In this document: one piece after another, positions 12,660-24,650 of the stretch
How the letters are laid out: each line of letters starts with the position of its first letter
Numbering within the stretch: the first letter of the stretch is position 1
Origin: Isoetes taiwanensis
Lineage: Eukaryota; Streptophyta; Lycopodiopsida; Isoetales; Isoetaceae
Length of the DNA stretch: 64,000 nucleotides
Reading direction: 5' to 3'
Assembly: GCA_021234155.1 (NCBI GenBank)
Contig: JAJEKV010000011.1
Location: 13,493,255-13,557,254, forward strand
Notes under the pieces: model-generated
Told to the model about the DNA's origin: nothing
Database searches by the model: none
What the model saw: only the letters and a program-made list of their open reading frames with translations
Program-made: the position numbers and the translations under genes

Positions 12660-14280
12660 AGGCTCCAACATGCCAAGGTGGCCCAAACATGCCACCTAGG
12701 CTCAAATCTGCCACCTTGGCTCTAACATGCCAAGGTGGCTCAACCATGCCACGTGGCATCCAACATGCCAATATGGCTCAAACATGCCATTTAGGATCCA
12801 ACATGCCAAGGTGGCTCAAACATGCCACCTAGGCTCCAATACGCCAGCTGGGCTCCAACATGCCAAGGTGGCTCAACCATGCCACGTGGGCTCCAATGTG
12901 CCAAGGTGGCTCAAACACGCCTAGGTGGCATGTTGGAGCCTAGGTGGCATGTTTGAGCTACCTTGGCATGTTTGGGCCTAGGTGGCATGTTGGAGCCTAA
13001 GTGAGCCTGCATGGCATGTTTGAGCCTAGGTGGCATGTTTGAGCCACCTAGGTATGTTGGAGCCTAGGTGGCATGTTGGAGCCCACGTGGCATATTTGAG
13101 CCACCTTGGCAAGTTGGAGCATAGGTGGCATGTTGGAGCCCGCATGGCATGTTTGAGCACGTTGGAGCCTAGGTGGCATGTTTGAGCCATTTTGTCACGT
13201 TGGAGCCTAGGTGGCATGTTTGAGCCACCTTGGCATGCTTGAGCCTAGGTGGCATGTTCGAGCCTAGGTGGCATGTTGGAGCCACCTTGGCATGTGGGAG
13301 CCACCTTGGCATGTTTGAGCTTAGGTGGCATGTTTGAGCCACCTTGGCATGTTGGAGCCCACATGGCATGTTGGAGCCCACGTGGCATGTTTGAGCCACC
13401 TTGGCATGTTTGAGCACGTTGGAGCCTAGGTGGCATGTTGGAGCCACCTTGGCATGTTGGAGCCTAGGTGGCATGTTGGAGCCTACGTGGCATGTTGGAG
13501 CCTTGGTGGCATGTTGGAGCCTAGGTGGCATATTTGAGCCACCTTGGCATGCTTGAGCCTAGGTGGCACGTTGGAGCCAACTTGGCATGTTGGAGCCTAT
13601 GTGGCATGTTGGAGCTCACGTGGCATGTTGGAGCCCAGGTGGCATGTTGAAGCCTAGGTGGCATGCTAGGTGGCATGTTGGAGCCCACGTGGCATGCTGG
13701 AGCGTAGGTGGCATGTTGGAGCCTAGGTGGCATGTTGGAGCCACCTTGGCATGTTGGAGCCTAGGTGGCATGTTGGAGCCACCTTGACATGTTGGAGCCT
13801 AGGTGGCATGTTAGAGCTCACGTGGCATGTTGGAGCCGTGTGGCATGCTAGGTCGCATGTTGGAGCCCATGTGGCATGTTGGAGCGTAGGTGGCATGTTG
13901 GAGCCTAGGTGGCATGTGGGAGCTCACGTGGCATATTGGAGCCCAGGTGGCATGTTGGAGTCTAGGTGGCATGTTGGAGCCTAGGTGGCACGTTGGAGCC
14001 AACTTGGCATGTTAGAGCCTATGTGGCATGTTGGAGCTCACGTGGCATGTTGGAGCCTAGGTGGCATGCTAGGTGGCATGTTGGAGCCCACGTGGCATGC
14101 TGGAGCGTAGGTGGCATGTTGGAGCCTAGGTGGCATGTTGGAGCCACCTTGGCATGTTGGAGCCAAGCTCAAACATGTCAATGTGGCTCCATATGCCACG
14201 TAGGCTCCAACATGCCACCTAGGTTCCAACATGCAAAGGTGGCTCATGCATGCCACCTAGGCTCAAGCATGCCACCTAGG
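12660..14280. repeat. 19 bp minisatellite, left block
   Basis: Tandem ~19 bp units such as GGCATGTTGGAGCCTAGGT, GGCATGTTTGAGCCACCTT and GGCATGTTGGAGCCCACGT. The orientation flips at about 12920 and again at about 14165, so the block is a three-part inverted arrangement. The unit is close to self-complementary around CCTAGG and GGTGGCA/TGCCACC, so hairpins are expected. Long frames through it on both strands are a consequence of the repeat, not genes. Confidence 0.93.
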
Positions 14281-14284
14281 CACT

Positions 14285-14420
14285 TCAAGTGGTGACATGG
14301 CATGTCAAGTAAGCAAGGCCAAGTTTTGACTAGGCCAAAAATGAAAAGATGTCCATCTTTGGTCTTTTCATTGGGTGATGTTGGCAAATTTTGGGTGACA
14401 TGGCTAGATGGTGGTGACGT
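14285..14420. repeat. Left arm of inverted repeat around satellite core
   Basis: This segment matches the reverse complement of about 17455-17600 over most of its length, with scattered differences. It begins AGTGGTGACATGGCATG and includes the GATGTCCATCTTTGG segment. Confidence 0.8.
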
Positions 14421-14499
14421 GACTAGGACTTTATGCAAGAAATATGATAACCTTTGAAATTTTTGTAGAGGAGTTTGGCAAGGGATAGAATAGAAGGAT

Positions 14500-15335
14500 C
14501 TAGCACAAGCCCCTTTCCAGTGAAGGGGAGTCTGGATCATCATGTTGCGCAGGGGGATTCGACCCCATCTCCGGGCATGGTCCCCAGAGCATACACAGAG
14601 AACTCCATGCAAAGTTTCGGATGTGTGAGTCTCCGTCTTGGCCGCTGAGATGTAAACCCTAGCAAACCCTAGGGTTTGATAGGGTTTACATTCTGGATGC
14701 TCCGATGACCCGCAGGGCCCGTGATCGGCGTGGAATACCCGTGGCCGGATTACCCTCATGGCACCGGGAGACAGAGCCAAATTTCCTATGCAAAGATACC
14801 TTTGGAGACTCCCTTCACAAGCCCCTTTCCGAAGGGGAGTTCGGAAAGCATGCTTCTTCCAGGGGATTCGACCCTATCTCCTGAATGGTCCCCGAGCATA
14901 CCACAGAGAACTCCATGCAAAGTTTCGATGTGTGAGTCTCCGCCTTGGCGCCGAGATGTAAACCCTAGCAAACCCTAGGGTTTGATAGGGTTTACATTCT
15001 GGGGATGCTCCTCTGAACAAGAGGGCCCGTGGATCCGACGTGGAATACCCGCGGCCGGATTACCCTCATGGCACCGGGAGACAGAGCCAAATTTCCCGCA
15101 AAGATACCTTTTGGGAGACTCCCTTCACAAGCCCCTTTCCAAAGAAGGGGAGTCCGAAAAGCATGCTTTGCCGCAGGGGATTTGACCCCATCTCCGGGCA
15201 TGGTCCCCAGAGCATACACAGAGAACTCCATGCAAAGTTTCGGATGTGTTAGTCTCCGTCTTGACGCTCGAGATGTAAACCCTAGCAAACCCTAGGGTTT
15301 GATAGGGTTTACATTCTGGGGATGCTCCTCTGATC
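14500..15335. repeat. Three ~305 bp tandem units with telobox palindromes
   Basis: Three copies of a unit holding AAGCCCCTTTCC, GGGGATTCGACC, GAGAACTCCATGCAAAG and a near-perfect 42 bp palindrome. The palindromes lie at 14650-14691, 14956-14997 and 15273-15314, about 306-317 bp apart. Each is built from AAACCCTA and its complement. Truncated related sequence reappears near 17385-17420 at the far side of the core. Confidence 0.88.
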
Positions 15336-15339
15336 AAGA

Positions 15340-17335
15340 GGGCCGTGGAACTTGTCCCCTAGGGTAATTTCGGCGTTCCAGATGACATGGAGAGGTCGGA
15401 TCGCCAATCCGGGGCCTCCTCCATGCCCCAAAATCAAAAACGTGGTCTAAACCTGCCGTACCAACTGGCCATCCCAATCAAAAATCGAGGGTCTAAATCT
15501 CACCCGGAAATACCGGGGATTTTCCTGTACGCTCGGGGCCACTTGGCAAGCCAGCTGGCTGAAAACCATGATTTTTTCCCGCCCCATGCATTAATCATGA
15601 ATTTCTGGATCATAAACACAAAGAAAAGCACAGATAAAAATCCGGGTCTCGAAAAAAGGTGAAATCTTGGCAGGATGTGCAGCATGACGCTGCACACGCA
15701 AGAGAAAATGCACTGGCAATAGAAGCACAAGCAGAGGCATGAGACGAGCTTCCGAGCCAACCCCCTTCCGGAGGCCACCGGGTCGATGCGCCCCATCAAG
15801 GCGGTGGAGCTAGCTTTGCTTCTCCGTGGTCACATGTATACCACCTAGCAGTCCTAGTGCGCTATTCTCACTTCGATCTTCTACCCGGGGCCTCGGGGGT
15901 GACCCCAAGTATCTTGTTCTCGCAGGCTAGTCCAAGCCGGGGGGCAGGACGGGCTGGACCCCCACCGGGCCGAACCGGCTCTGCCAATGGACCCGGAACA
16001 TCCCCATTACCTAGGAGACCAAGTTTCGTGGGCAGAAGACCACCCCCTCTCCAAGAAACGCCAAAGTAGGTCGTTTACTACACACTTGTAGTCAATTGGC
16101 ATGGAGGTGGATGCTGAATACCTCCTAGTGAGGGGTAAGTGATTGATCCCCCAGGAAAACTTCGCCGTGGAACTTGTCCCCTAAGGTAATTTTATTGTTC
16201 CGACGACCGGGGCAGGTCGGATCGCCAATCCGGGCCTCCTCCATGCCCCAAAATCGAAAACGTGGTCTAAACCCCCGTCCAAGGCCAACGGTGGCCATCA
16301 CAATAAAAATCGAGGGTCTAAAACTCATCCGGAAATACCGGGATTTTCCTATACTCTCGGGCCACTTGGCAAGCCAGCTGGTTGAAAACCAGGATTTTTC
16401 CCCGCCCCATGCATTAATTATGAATTTCCAGAGCATAAACACAAAGAAAAGCCTGCGATAAAAATTCGGTCTCGAAAAAGGTGAAATCTTGGCGGGATGT
16501 GCGACATGACGCCGCACACGCATAAGAAAAAATGCACCGCAATGGAAGCACAAGCGAGGCATGAGACGAAGCTTAGAGCCAACCCCTTCCCGGAGACCAC
16601 CGCCTGGTAACGCCCTACTAGGTAGTGGAGCTAGCTTTGCTTCTCCGTGGTCACATGTATACCACCTAGCAGTCCTAGTGCTGCTATTCTCACTTCAATC
16701 TTCTACCAGGGCCTCAGGGTGAACCCCAAGTATCTTGTTCTCGCAGGCTAGTCCAAGCTGGGGGCTAAGGACGGGCTGGACCCCCACTCCGGAACCGAGA
16801 ACTGGCTCCGCCAATGGACCCGGAACATCCCCATTACCTAGGGGACCAAGTTTCGTGGGCAGAAGACCACCCCCTCTCCAAGAAACGCCAAAGTAGGTCG
16901 TTTACTACACACTTGTAGTCAATTGGCATGGAGGTGGATGCTGAATACCTCCTAGTGAGGGGTAAGTGATTGATCCCCTGGGAAAACTCGCCGTGGAACT
17001 TGTCCCATAGGGTAATTTCAACGTTCCGGACGACGCGGCGAGGTCGGATCGCCAATCCGGGGCCTCCTCCATGCCCCAAAATCGAAAACGTGTCTAAACC
17101 TTGTCAGGGCCAACGTCGGCCATCCCAATAAAAAATCGAGGGTCTAAAACTCATCCGGAAATACCGGGGAGTTTCCTATACTCTCGGGGCCACTTGGCAA
17201 GCCAGCTGGCTGAAAACCAGGATTTTTCCCTTCCCCATGCATTAATTATGAATTTCCGGAGCATAAACACAAAGAAAAGCACAGATAAAAATCCGGGTCT
17301 CGAAAAAAGGTGAAATCTTGGCAGGATGTGCAAAG
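15340..17335. repeat. Three ~820 bp tandem units
   Basis: The marker CCGTGGAACTTGTCCC occurs near 15344, 16168 and 16990, so the spacing is about 822-824 bp. Units share GGTCGGATCGCCAATCCGG, ATGCCCCAAAATC, CATTAAT(T/C)ATGAATTTC and GGTCACATGTATACCACC. The third unit is cut short near 17335. Short frames in several phases show no conserved protein, so I regard the unit as non-coding. Confidence 0.85.
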
Positions 17336-17454
17336 ATGACGCCATATTTTACGCAAAAAAGAAAATGCACCAGCATATATACCTTTCGAGACTCCCCTTC
17401 ACAAGAAAGGGGCGCCCGTCGAGGTGCCCCGCCCCTGTTTGCAGGCACATCCAA

Positions 17455-17600
17455 GGTCCATGTCACCATCATCTAGCCATGTCACCTAAAACTTGCCAAC
17501 ATCACCCAATGAAAAAGACCAAAGATGGACATCTTTGGTTTTTGGCCTAGTCAAAACTTGACCTTGCTTACTTGGCATGCCATGTCACCACTTGGGGTGC
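17455..17600. repeat. Right arm of inverted repeat around satellite core
   Basis: Reverse-complement partner of 14285-14420, ending CATGCCATGTCACCACTTG where the left arm begins its complement. Confidence 0.8.
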
Positions 17601-17604
17601 CTAG

Positions 17605-19140
17605 GTGGCATGCTTGAGACTAGGTGGCATGCCCCAGCCACCTTGGCATGTTGGAGCCCGCATGGCATGTTGGAGCCACCTTGGCATGTTGGAGCCCACG
17701 TGGCATTATGGAGTCCACGTGGCATGTTTGAGCCACCTTGGCATGTTGGAGCCTAGGTGGCATGTTTGAGCCCACCTTGGCATGTTTGAGCCACCGGCAT
17801 GTTTGAGCCCAAGGTGGCATGTTGGAGCCTAGATGGCATGTTTGAGCCACCTAGGAATGTTGGAGCCTAGGTGGCATGTTGGAGCCCACGTGGCATATTT
17901 GAGCCACCTTGGCAAGTTGGAGCATAGGTGGTATGTTGGAGCCCGCGTGGCATGTTTGAGCACGCGTGGAGCCTAGGTGGCATGTTTGAGCCATTTTGTC
18001 ATGTTGCGGCCCTAGGTGGCATGTTTGAGCCACCTTGGCATGTTTGAGCCTAGGTGGCATGTTGGAGCCACCTTGGCATGTGGGAACCACCTTGGCATGT
18101 TTGAGCCTAGGTGGCATGTTTGAGCCACCTTGGCATGTTGGAGCCCACGTGGCATGTTTGAGCCACCTTGGCATGTTTGAGCACGTTGGAGCCTAGGTGG
18201 CATGTTTGAGCCACCTTGGCATGTTGGAGCCACCTTGGCATATTGGAGCCTAGGTGGCATGTTGGAGACCACGTGGCATGTTTGAGCCACCTTGCCATGT
18301 TAGAGCCTAGGTGGCATGTTGGAGCCCTGTGTGGCATGCTTGAGCCACCTTGGCATGTTGGAGCCCACGTGGCATATTTGAGCCACCTTGGCAAGTTGGA
18401 GCATAGGTGGCATGTTAGAGCCCAGCGTGGCATGTTTGAGCATGTTGGAGCCTAGGTGGCATGTTGGAGCCACCTTGGCACGTGGCATGTTGGAGCCCAC
18501 GTGGCATGTTTGAGCCTAGGTGGCAGGTTAGAGCCACGGTGGCATGTTGGAGCCTAGGTGGCATGTTTGAGCCAACTTGGCATATTTAAGCCTAGGTGGC
18601 ATGTTGTGAGCCACCTTGGCATGTTGGAGGCTAGGTGGCATGGTGGAGCCCACGTGGCATGTTTGAGCCACCTTGGCATGTTTGAGCCTAGGTGGCATGT
18701 TGGAGCCTAGGTGGCATGTTTGAGCCCACCTTGGCATGTTTGAGCCACCGGCATGTTTGAGCCTAGGTGGCATGTTGGGGAGCCTAGGTGGCATGTTTGA
18801 GCCACCTTGGCATGTTTGAGCCTAGGTGGCATGTTGGAGCCACCTTGGCATGTTGGAGTTTAAGTGAGCCTGCATGGCATGTTTGAGCCTATGTGGCATG
18901 TTTGAGCCACCTAGGAATGTTGGAGCCTAGGTGGCATGTCCCACGTGGCATATTTGAGCCACCTTGGCAAGTTGGAGCATAGGTGGCATGTTGGAGCCTG
19001 CGTGGCATGTTTGAGCACGCTTGGAGCCTAGGTGGCATGTTTGAGCCATTTTGTCATGTTGGAGCCTAGGTGGCATGTTGGAGCCACCTTGGCATGTTTG
19101 AGCCTAGGTGGCATGTTAGAGCCACCTTGGCATGTTGGTG
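17605..19140. repeat. 19 bp minisatellite, right block
   Basis: The same ~19 bp unit family as 12660-14280, here mostly in one orientation (GTGGCATGTTGGAGCC). Higher-order runs occur: a segment around 17840-18080 recurs with few changes around 18890-19110, and shorter ones around 18300-18450. This indicates amplification of multi-unit blocks. Confidence 0.93.
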
Positions 19141-19199
19141 CCCACGTTATGCAAAAATAGGTGTTAAGTAATTGAAGTAGTTGAAGTAACTTGTGTTAC

Positions 19200-19725
19200 A
19201 TGGAATACTAGTATAAGAACATGTGATCGCGTGCATCACATGTAGCAAATCAAGTACTACGTCCTACCACTATAAAGACCCGTGATATGGAAGGATAGGA
19301 CATGTAGAGAATCAAGTACTCTTTCCTACTTCTATAAAGACATGTGAGAATAGAAGTATTACACATGTCGTAATTCATGTATTCTTTCCTACAATGCCTT
19401 AGCAAATAAAGTACTCTGTCCTACTACTATAAAGACATGTGACATGGAAGCATATGACATGTAGAGAATCAAGTATTCTTTCCGACTTCTATAAAGACAT
19501 GTGACAATAGAAGTATTACACATGTCGTAATTCATGTATTCTTTCCTACAATGCCTTAGCAAATAAAGTACTCTGTCCTACTACTATAAAGACATGTGAA
19601 TGGAAGTATAGGACATGTAGAGAATCAAATATTCTGTCCTACATCTATAAAGACATGTGACAATAGAATTATTAGACATGTAGAAATTCAAGTACTCTTT
19701 CCTACAGTGGATTGTATTATAAAAT
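19200..19725. repeat. ~156 bp tandem repeat, about three copies
   Basis: The word CATGTAGAGAATCAA starts at 19301, 19458 and 19614, giving a 156-157 bp period. Each unit contains internal sub-repeats of the form CTATAAAGACATGTGA and CTTTCCTAC, so it probably grew from a ~50 bp unit. No coding content. Confidence 0.88.
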
Positions 19726-22700
19726 GACATGTCACAATAGAAGAAACTACAAAACAACAGTGGATGTTTTAGTCCACTGAAAAAAGAACACCATTATCGA
19801 ACAAAACCATACCTTCACAAATCCACATGTAGGATTCTTTGAAAACAGGACATGTAGACCTACCAAAACTGATGTTTTCAACAGTGGACCAAAAACCGGG
19901 GTGAGTGTGCATGTTGGCCTAGGAAATGAAAGTCTTCTCCCCTAAGCCATGCACCAAGTCTTCCTTCCTTCCTTCCTTCCTTCCTAAGCCATGCACCAAG
20001 TCTTTAAAGAGCTCTTCCCATCCAGGTCGCTAAATATCATCAATAACTATCCTTCATTCCTTTTCTTCTCCAATATGTTTTCTACGTCCATGGCCAATTT
20101 TCGTTACCCCGACCCTTACGCGTGACACAGCGTATGCCATTCACTCTCTGGTTGTGATCTTTATTCAGTAGTGTCACCAATCCATCTTCTCCTTTAGGTT
20201 CGTTAACTGTCTTGTGGCTTTTAAGCTGCTATTAATGGCCCCCTATGTTGTTAACCCACATATCGTTGCAGGTTATGATTCAACGTTGTCCTACATCTCA
20301 GAAATGTTAGTTATTACATTTCTCTGTCATGACATTATGCCGCTGTTGTGACATTCTAAATGACTTGGCATCCTCATCTAAGCCATAGTCATGGCCTAAG
20401 TTAGTGAGTGAGCCTTCGTATGAATCGTAAGTTACCTGGAGTCATCAAGGCGCCTGCCTTGTATCTTGTGACCCTTCCTAAATTACCTACGTTTGATATA
20501 TATAACCTAGGGTCGTATCGATGTTCGAGCCCTATATGTTCTAACTTACACTTCCATCTAACCCATGGGGGTCACCTCTGCCTGACCTGGATATGGATCA
20601 GAGATCTAGTCTTAGGTGTCTATGCAAGACACCTTCGAGCTTCTAGCAGGTAACTGCTATTCGCGACCCATCCTAGAATTGTACTATTGTACTATTCAAC
20701 CCCATCATCTCGAGCTTTATTCTATCTCTAGACCCTTCGTCGGTAACTTTGGGGTACACTCGTCTTTCTCTCCCCGTGTCACCACTTAGATTACCTCTCC
20801 AAGATGTTTACATAATATGTACATAGTAAACATATATCCTCATCCCACAATGCTAGAGCTCAGCTCTAACTTGGCTAAAGTGTAACCCTGCTAGTTCCTT
20901 GAAATAAAACCCATTGCCTATATACCTTTATGGTGTGCCTGACTCACAGACTTGCCAAATGGACATTAGCCAACTCTATATTGGAACGGTATGCTGCCTA
21001 CACTTTAATAAGGTCCCTAGGTATTTCAACCATTCCTTTTGTGCCTTATGGTACTTCATCCCCGTACATAAACTATGATCCCCACACGGGATTATGCCAT
21101 AATTCCAAAGGTTACTACCCCAGTTGCAGAGTTTAAAGGCTCCTTCAACTAAATATCCTTCGTGTTTTTATCAACCATGCTTTGTCACAATTAACTTATT
21201 ATGTCAACTTCAACTTTTGGTCCCTTTCAAATATTGTCGCATGTTGGCTCCCTCGTAATGAGACAAGGGCATTGAACCTTCTCGATGTCAAAACCCCTAT
21301 ATTCAAATCTTCATTCGTAACTGCCATATGGTTATCCGATTCCTTACCCCCTTAAGAGTCTCAAAGTCATACCCCCTAAGAGGTGCGTACCTCAAAGCAA
21401 GGGATCCTCTAGCCTCTACTTCGGGGTCTAGAAGTGCTCCCCGTGAGTAGAGTAACTCTTACGATATATGAACTATTGGTCTATATAATCTCACCCTATC
21501 TACTCTATACACCTCGTCTAGGTTTTCATTGGGACTTCGAATTCCTATGTTTTGCCCACTTATCGGTCAGCATAAGGGGATGGTTAGCAAAGTTACCAAA
21601 CTCAGCATAAGGGGATGGTTCATACAATGTGTCATACCCAAAACCCAATAGATACTCTCAGCTTATAATGTTGCATTAATTCATTGGTATCTAGAACCTT
21701 TGAGTAAACCTCTCATTATTTGTTATTCTAACACCATTCCCACCATCCTCGGGATGTTCTGAAATGTAACATCACCTTGTATGCTAGACTTACTCTACCT
21801 ATTTTCCCTGATTTAAACTCCTTTTATATCCCTTAGTATGATGTATCTAAGCTAGTCAACTCCAACCAGTGGGATAACTTGAATGCTTATCTCTGTAGAT
21901 CATACTTAACCCAATATCTTCATATATAAGCATATCATTATGCTTATTCCTTATACATTGTCAAGTAATATTTCACTCGCCTTGTACAAATATTCTACTA
22001 TCTTCCAATATGACATACATCTGGATGTCACAGCCGACATCCTTGATATCCTCACTAGTGTAGTATTTGATACTACTAAATCCTTCCAACATTCACAATC
22101 CCTATCATGTAATTATGTGATATAGTAACATGTATGAGCCAACCCTAAGTCTCAACTTATAGTGATTCGTTGACATAGCCACCTAGCTATATTCATACTT
22201 GCCGCAAATGTATTTCCTCAACTCGTTTATCTTGTACCATATATGTATTGTGGTTTTGACACCACACTTTCTAGACTCTCTATCTCAAGCTCTAGTCACA
22301 AATTCCACAGGGGCAGATGCCACCCTAAGTTCCTAGTGGATATGTTTAACTTCTAGTATAGGAACTTCTATCTTCATTATTTCTGTATCCATATGGATTG
22401 TGAACTAAAAGTTCTATTATACATCCTATCTTTTTCTCGTTATGTTTTACCATTAAATGGTCCTAGTGCGCATAGACCAACATGGAGATACTCCTTGCGA
22501 TACACACACAATACCAAGTCCACAGCATATTCTCCTTGGTGAGATGTTCATTGGGCACCTACCTTGTTCATACTCCAAACTTTGGACTATTCAAAGTGTC
22601 CCTTCAAATGCTTTATATTTGAAACGTTTTTTACACCAACTTTCAAGCTCCTCTTGTCTCACACTTTGTCGTGTGGGCGCATTGCTTGCCTCCCTAATGT

Positions 22701-22885
22701 ATCATTAGTTGGATGTCAACTTTCCTTCATAGTATAGCTTCACCAAAGCTCCAATATACCTTGCAGCTTTCAGACGATTGCACCTTCTGCTAGCAATTGT
22801 CGTCTTCCATTCCAATGATCTTATAGAATGCTTATTCCCGCTTTCGTTCAACTCTATATTGCATGCCCTAGGATGAACGTCAGCC
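19726..22885. other. Gene-poor stretch
   Basis: No gene recognised. There is a short (TTCC)n run at 19963-19984, and a duplicated GCATAAGGGGATGG word around 21570 and 21605. The sequence from about 20280 to 22750 is pyrimidine-rich on the plus strand without long frames. It could be old degenerated transposon DNA, but I cannot assign it. Confidence 0.4.
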
Positions 22886-23074
22886 TCCTTATACGAAATC
22901 CAACTTATGCGTAATTTTATAACCTACAAGAATTTGGCGCCGATGAAGCCGGCGCTGTGCATGTTTCTGGGAGTTGAACCCAGAGATATCCTTTAATATA
23001 GGCCCGCGGTGTAGAAGGAATATTGAGCCTGCAAGATCAGCATTATGTCTGCATCGCTGACATGGGATGGAATG

Positions 23075-23309
23075 GGCTTTTCTTTTTCTTTTTTCTTTTT
23101 TCTTTTTTCTTTTTTCTTTTTTCTTTTTTCTTTTTTCTTTTTTCTTTTTTCTTTTTTCCTTTTTCTTTTTTCTTTTTTCTTTTTTCTTTTTTCTTTTTTC
23201 TTTTTTCTTTTTTCTTTTTTCTTTTTTCTTTTTTCTTTTTCTTTTTCTTTTTTTTTTTTTTTTTTTCTTTTTCTTTTTCTTTTTTCTTTTTTTTTTTTTT
23301 TTCTTTTTC

Positions 23310-23341
<32 letters not shown>

Positions 23342-23535
23342 TTTTTTCTTTTTCTTTTTCTTTTTCTTTTTCTTTTTCTTTTTCTTTTTCTTTTTTTTTT
23401 TTTTTTTTTCTTTTTTTTTTTTTTTTTCTTTTTCTTTTTTCTTTTTCTTTTTCTTTTTTTTTTTTTCTTTTTCTTTTTCTTTTTTCTTTTTTCTTTTTTC
23501 TTTTTTCTTTTTTCTTTTTTCTTTTTTCTTTTTGC
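23075..23535. repeat. T/C microsatellite, (CTTTTTT)n and (CTTTTT)n
   Basis: About 460 bp of almost pure T with C at 7 bp spacing (first and last parts) or 6 bp spacing (middle). Very long frames on both strands encode only Phe/Ser/Leu or Lys/Glu/Arg and are artefacts of composition. The tract abuts the 3' end of a helicase remnant. Confidence 0.97.
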
Positions 23536-23544
23536 ATACTTTAG

Positions 23545-23870
23545 TCATGGTACGACATTTGTTGTAGTATCTGCGTTGTTGCCATCGTCGAGTAGAATTA
23601 ATACATCATCTCTTGTCCGAACTCGGGTGAGTGCTGCATATAGTTGGTCGTGTGCAAAAACCTTAGTTTGTCAGTCGATGACTATTTTGTCAAGAGTTAG
23701 TCCTAAACAACTATTGAATGTTGTTGAATACGCCGGGCGTGTAGAAGAAATCGACTCGAGAGATGGGGTGGATGTTTCCTATATGTTGTGGTTCTCCAAT
23801 AAGAAGTTTGACAGTGACAAATCTATGGTGACAAATCTATTGTGTGTTGAATGTACCATTACTCTGGCAT
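23545..23870 (-). pseudogene. Pif1-like (Helitron-type) helicase C-terminal remnant
   Basis: The minus strand reads NARVMVHSTHNRF, then a diverged SCLGLTLDKIVID, then VFAHDQLYAALTRVRTRDDV. These correspond to the last conserved part of Pif1-family helicases: N-x-R-V-x-V, the GQT-type motif and the VFxHGQLYVALSRVR block. Such helicases occur in Helitron Rep/Hel proteins and as host genes. At least one in-frame stop lies between LDKIVID and QTKVFAHD, and the frame runs out into the T/C microsatellite. No Rep domain or Helitron ends were found, so the source is uncertain. Confidence 0.68.
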
Positions 23871-23875
23871 TATGA

Positions 23876-24650
23876 GTCCTCTATCTTTGTCGAGCGTCTT
23901 CATAATGTGGCAAATTGTATTGGGTTTAAGAAAAAAACTTAAAACTTCATATGTACTCAATGGATAGGAATTTAGAAATGAAATAAAAGGCACTTGTGAT
24001 TGTGGATCTAAGATCTGCGGTCTAGTAGCAAAGCAAGCCGAAGTAAGTTTATGATTCGTAATGATGGTGAATTCAAGCACATCCCTGGTGATCTTAGAGG
24101 TACTTACAACAGACAGATGTGAGGCCGCTATTAGAAATGTGAGTAGAAGAGCATTTACAATATTTACAATATGACTATGGGTAAAAGAATATGGCAATGC
24201 AAAATATGCAAATATCTCAAAATATCTCAAAATATACAAATCGCTGGACTAATATCAAATTCAAAACATTACTGTCTACTCTTTCAGCCCATAATTAACA
24301 CCTATAACGAGGGCACATATAGCAATTCGCATAGGAATCTTTCTGAGGTCAATTCATTCTCAACAGACAGAACGCATCCAAAAGCATCCTTGCTACATTA
24401 GTTAGATCTTGAAAACCTTAAAATTTGCAGTTTTTGAACTTCAATGTTTTGCACGGAAGCACCTGTGATCAACTGGGCAGATTGAAAACTCTAAAAAATT
24501 TTGTTACCGCGTGGCTCTGAAGAGCAAATCGACAAACTTTTCACCGACCCTCTGGGCTCCATTCTTCCCAAATCTGGCTCCCACCTTCAAATCCTCCACA
24601 ATTAATTTACAGTTGAGACTCTAGTCTGAAAAGCAGAGGATTACAAAGGA
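23876..24650. other. Intergenic stretch, no supported gene
   Basis: AT-rich sequence with short frames only. I see no motif or repeat of note. Confidence 0.45.

Larger units (their letters stand above)
12600..19140. repeat. Composite foldback-like satellite structure
   Basis: Two minisatellite blocks flank a core of two unrelated tandem arrays. A motif containing AGTGGTGACATGGCATG, AAGTAAGCAAGG and CAAGTTTTGACTAGGCC occurs at about 12611-12661 (+), 14287-14337 (+) and 17545-17594 (-). The latter two are extended inward by matching sequence (GATGTCCATCTTTGG, ATTGGGTGATGTTGGCAA), giving inverted repeats of roughly 150 bp around the core. No transposase or obvious target duplication is seen. 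Drosophila-type foldback elements also carry tandem repeats in long inverted ends, but this comparison is an analogy only. Confidence 0.6.

Noticed and set aside
15387-17550. Several 70-145 codon frames in the ~820 bp tandem units
   Set aside because: They occur in different frames in each copy and are not conserved as protein across the three units.
12727-18794. Many repetitive frames (MPPRLQHAK..., MACWSHLGMLEPRWH...)
   Set aside because: They follow from a stop-poor 19 bp repeat read in every frame on both strands; no start context or unique domain.
22945-23000. tRNA-like T-arm on the minus strand (CTGGGTTCAACTCCCAG)
   Set aside because: No matching D-arm, anticodon arm or acceptor stem around it.
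22889-23875. Very long frames of Lys/Glu or Phe/Ser/Leu on both strands
   Set aside because: They are translations of the T/C microsatellite; composition, not selection, keeps them open.
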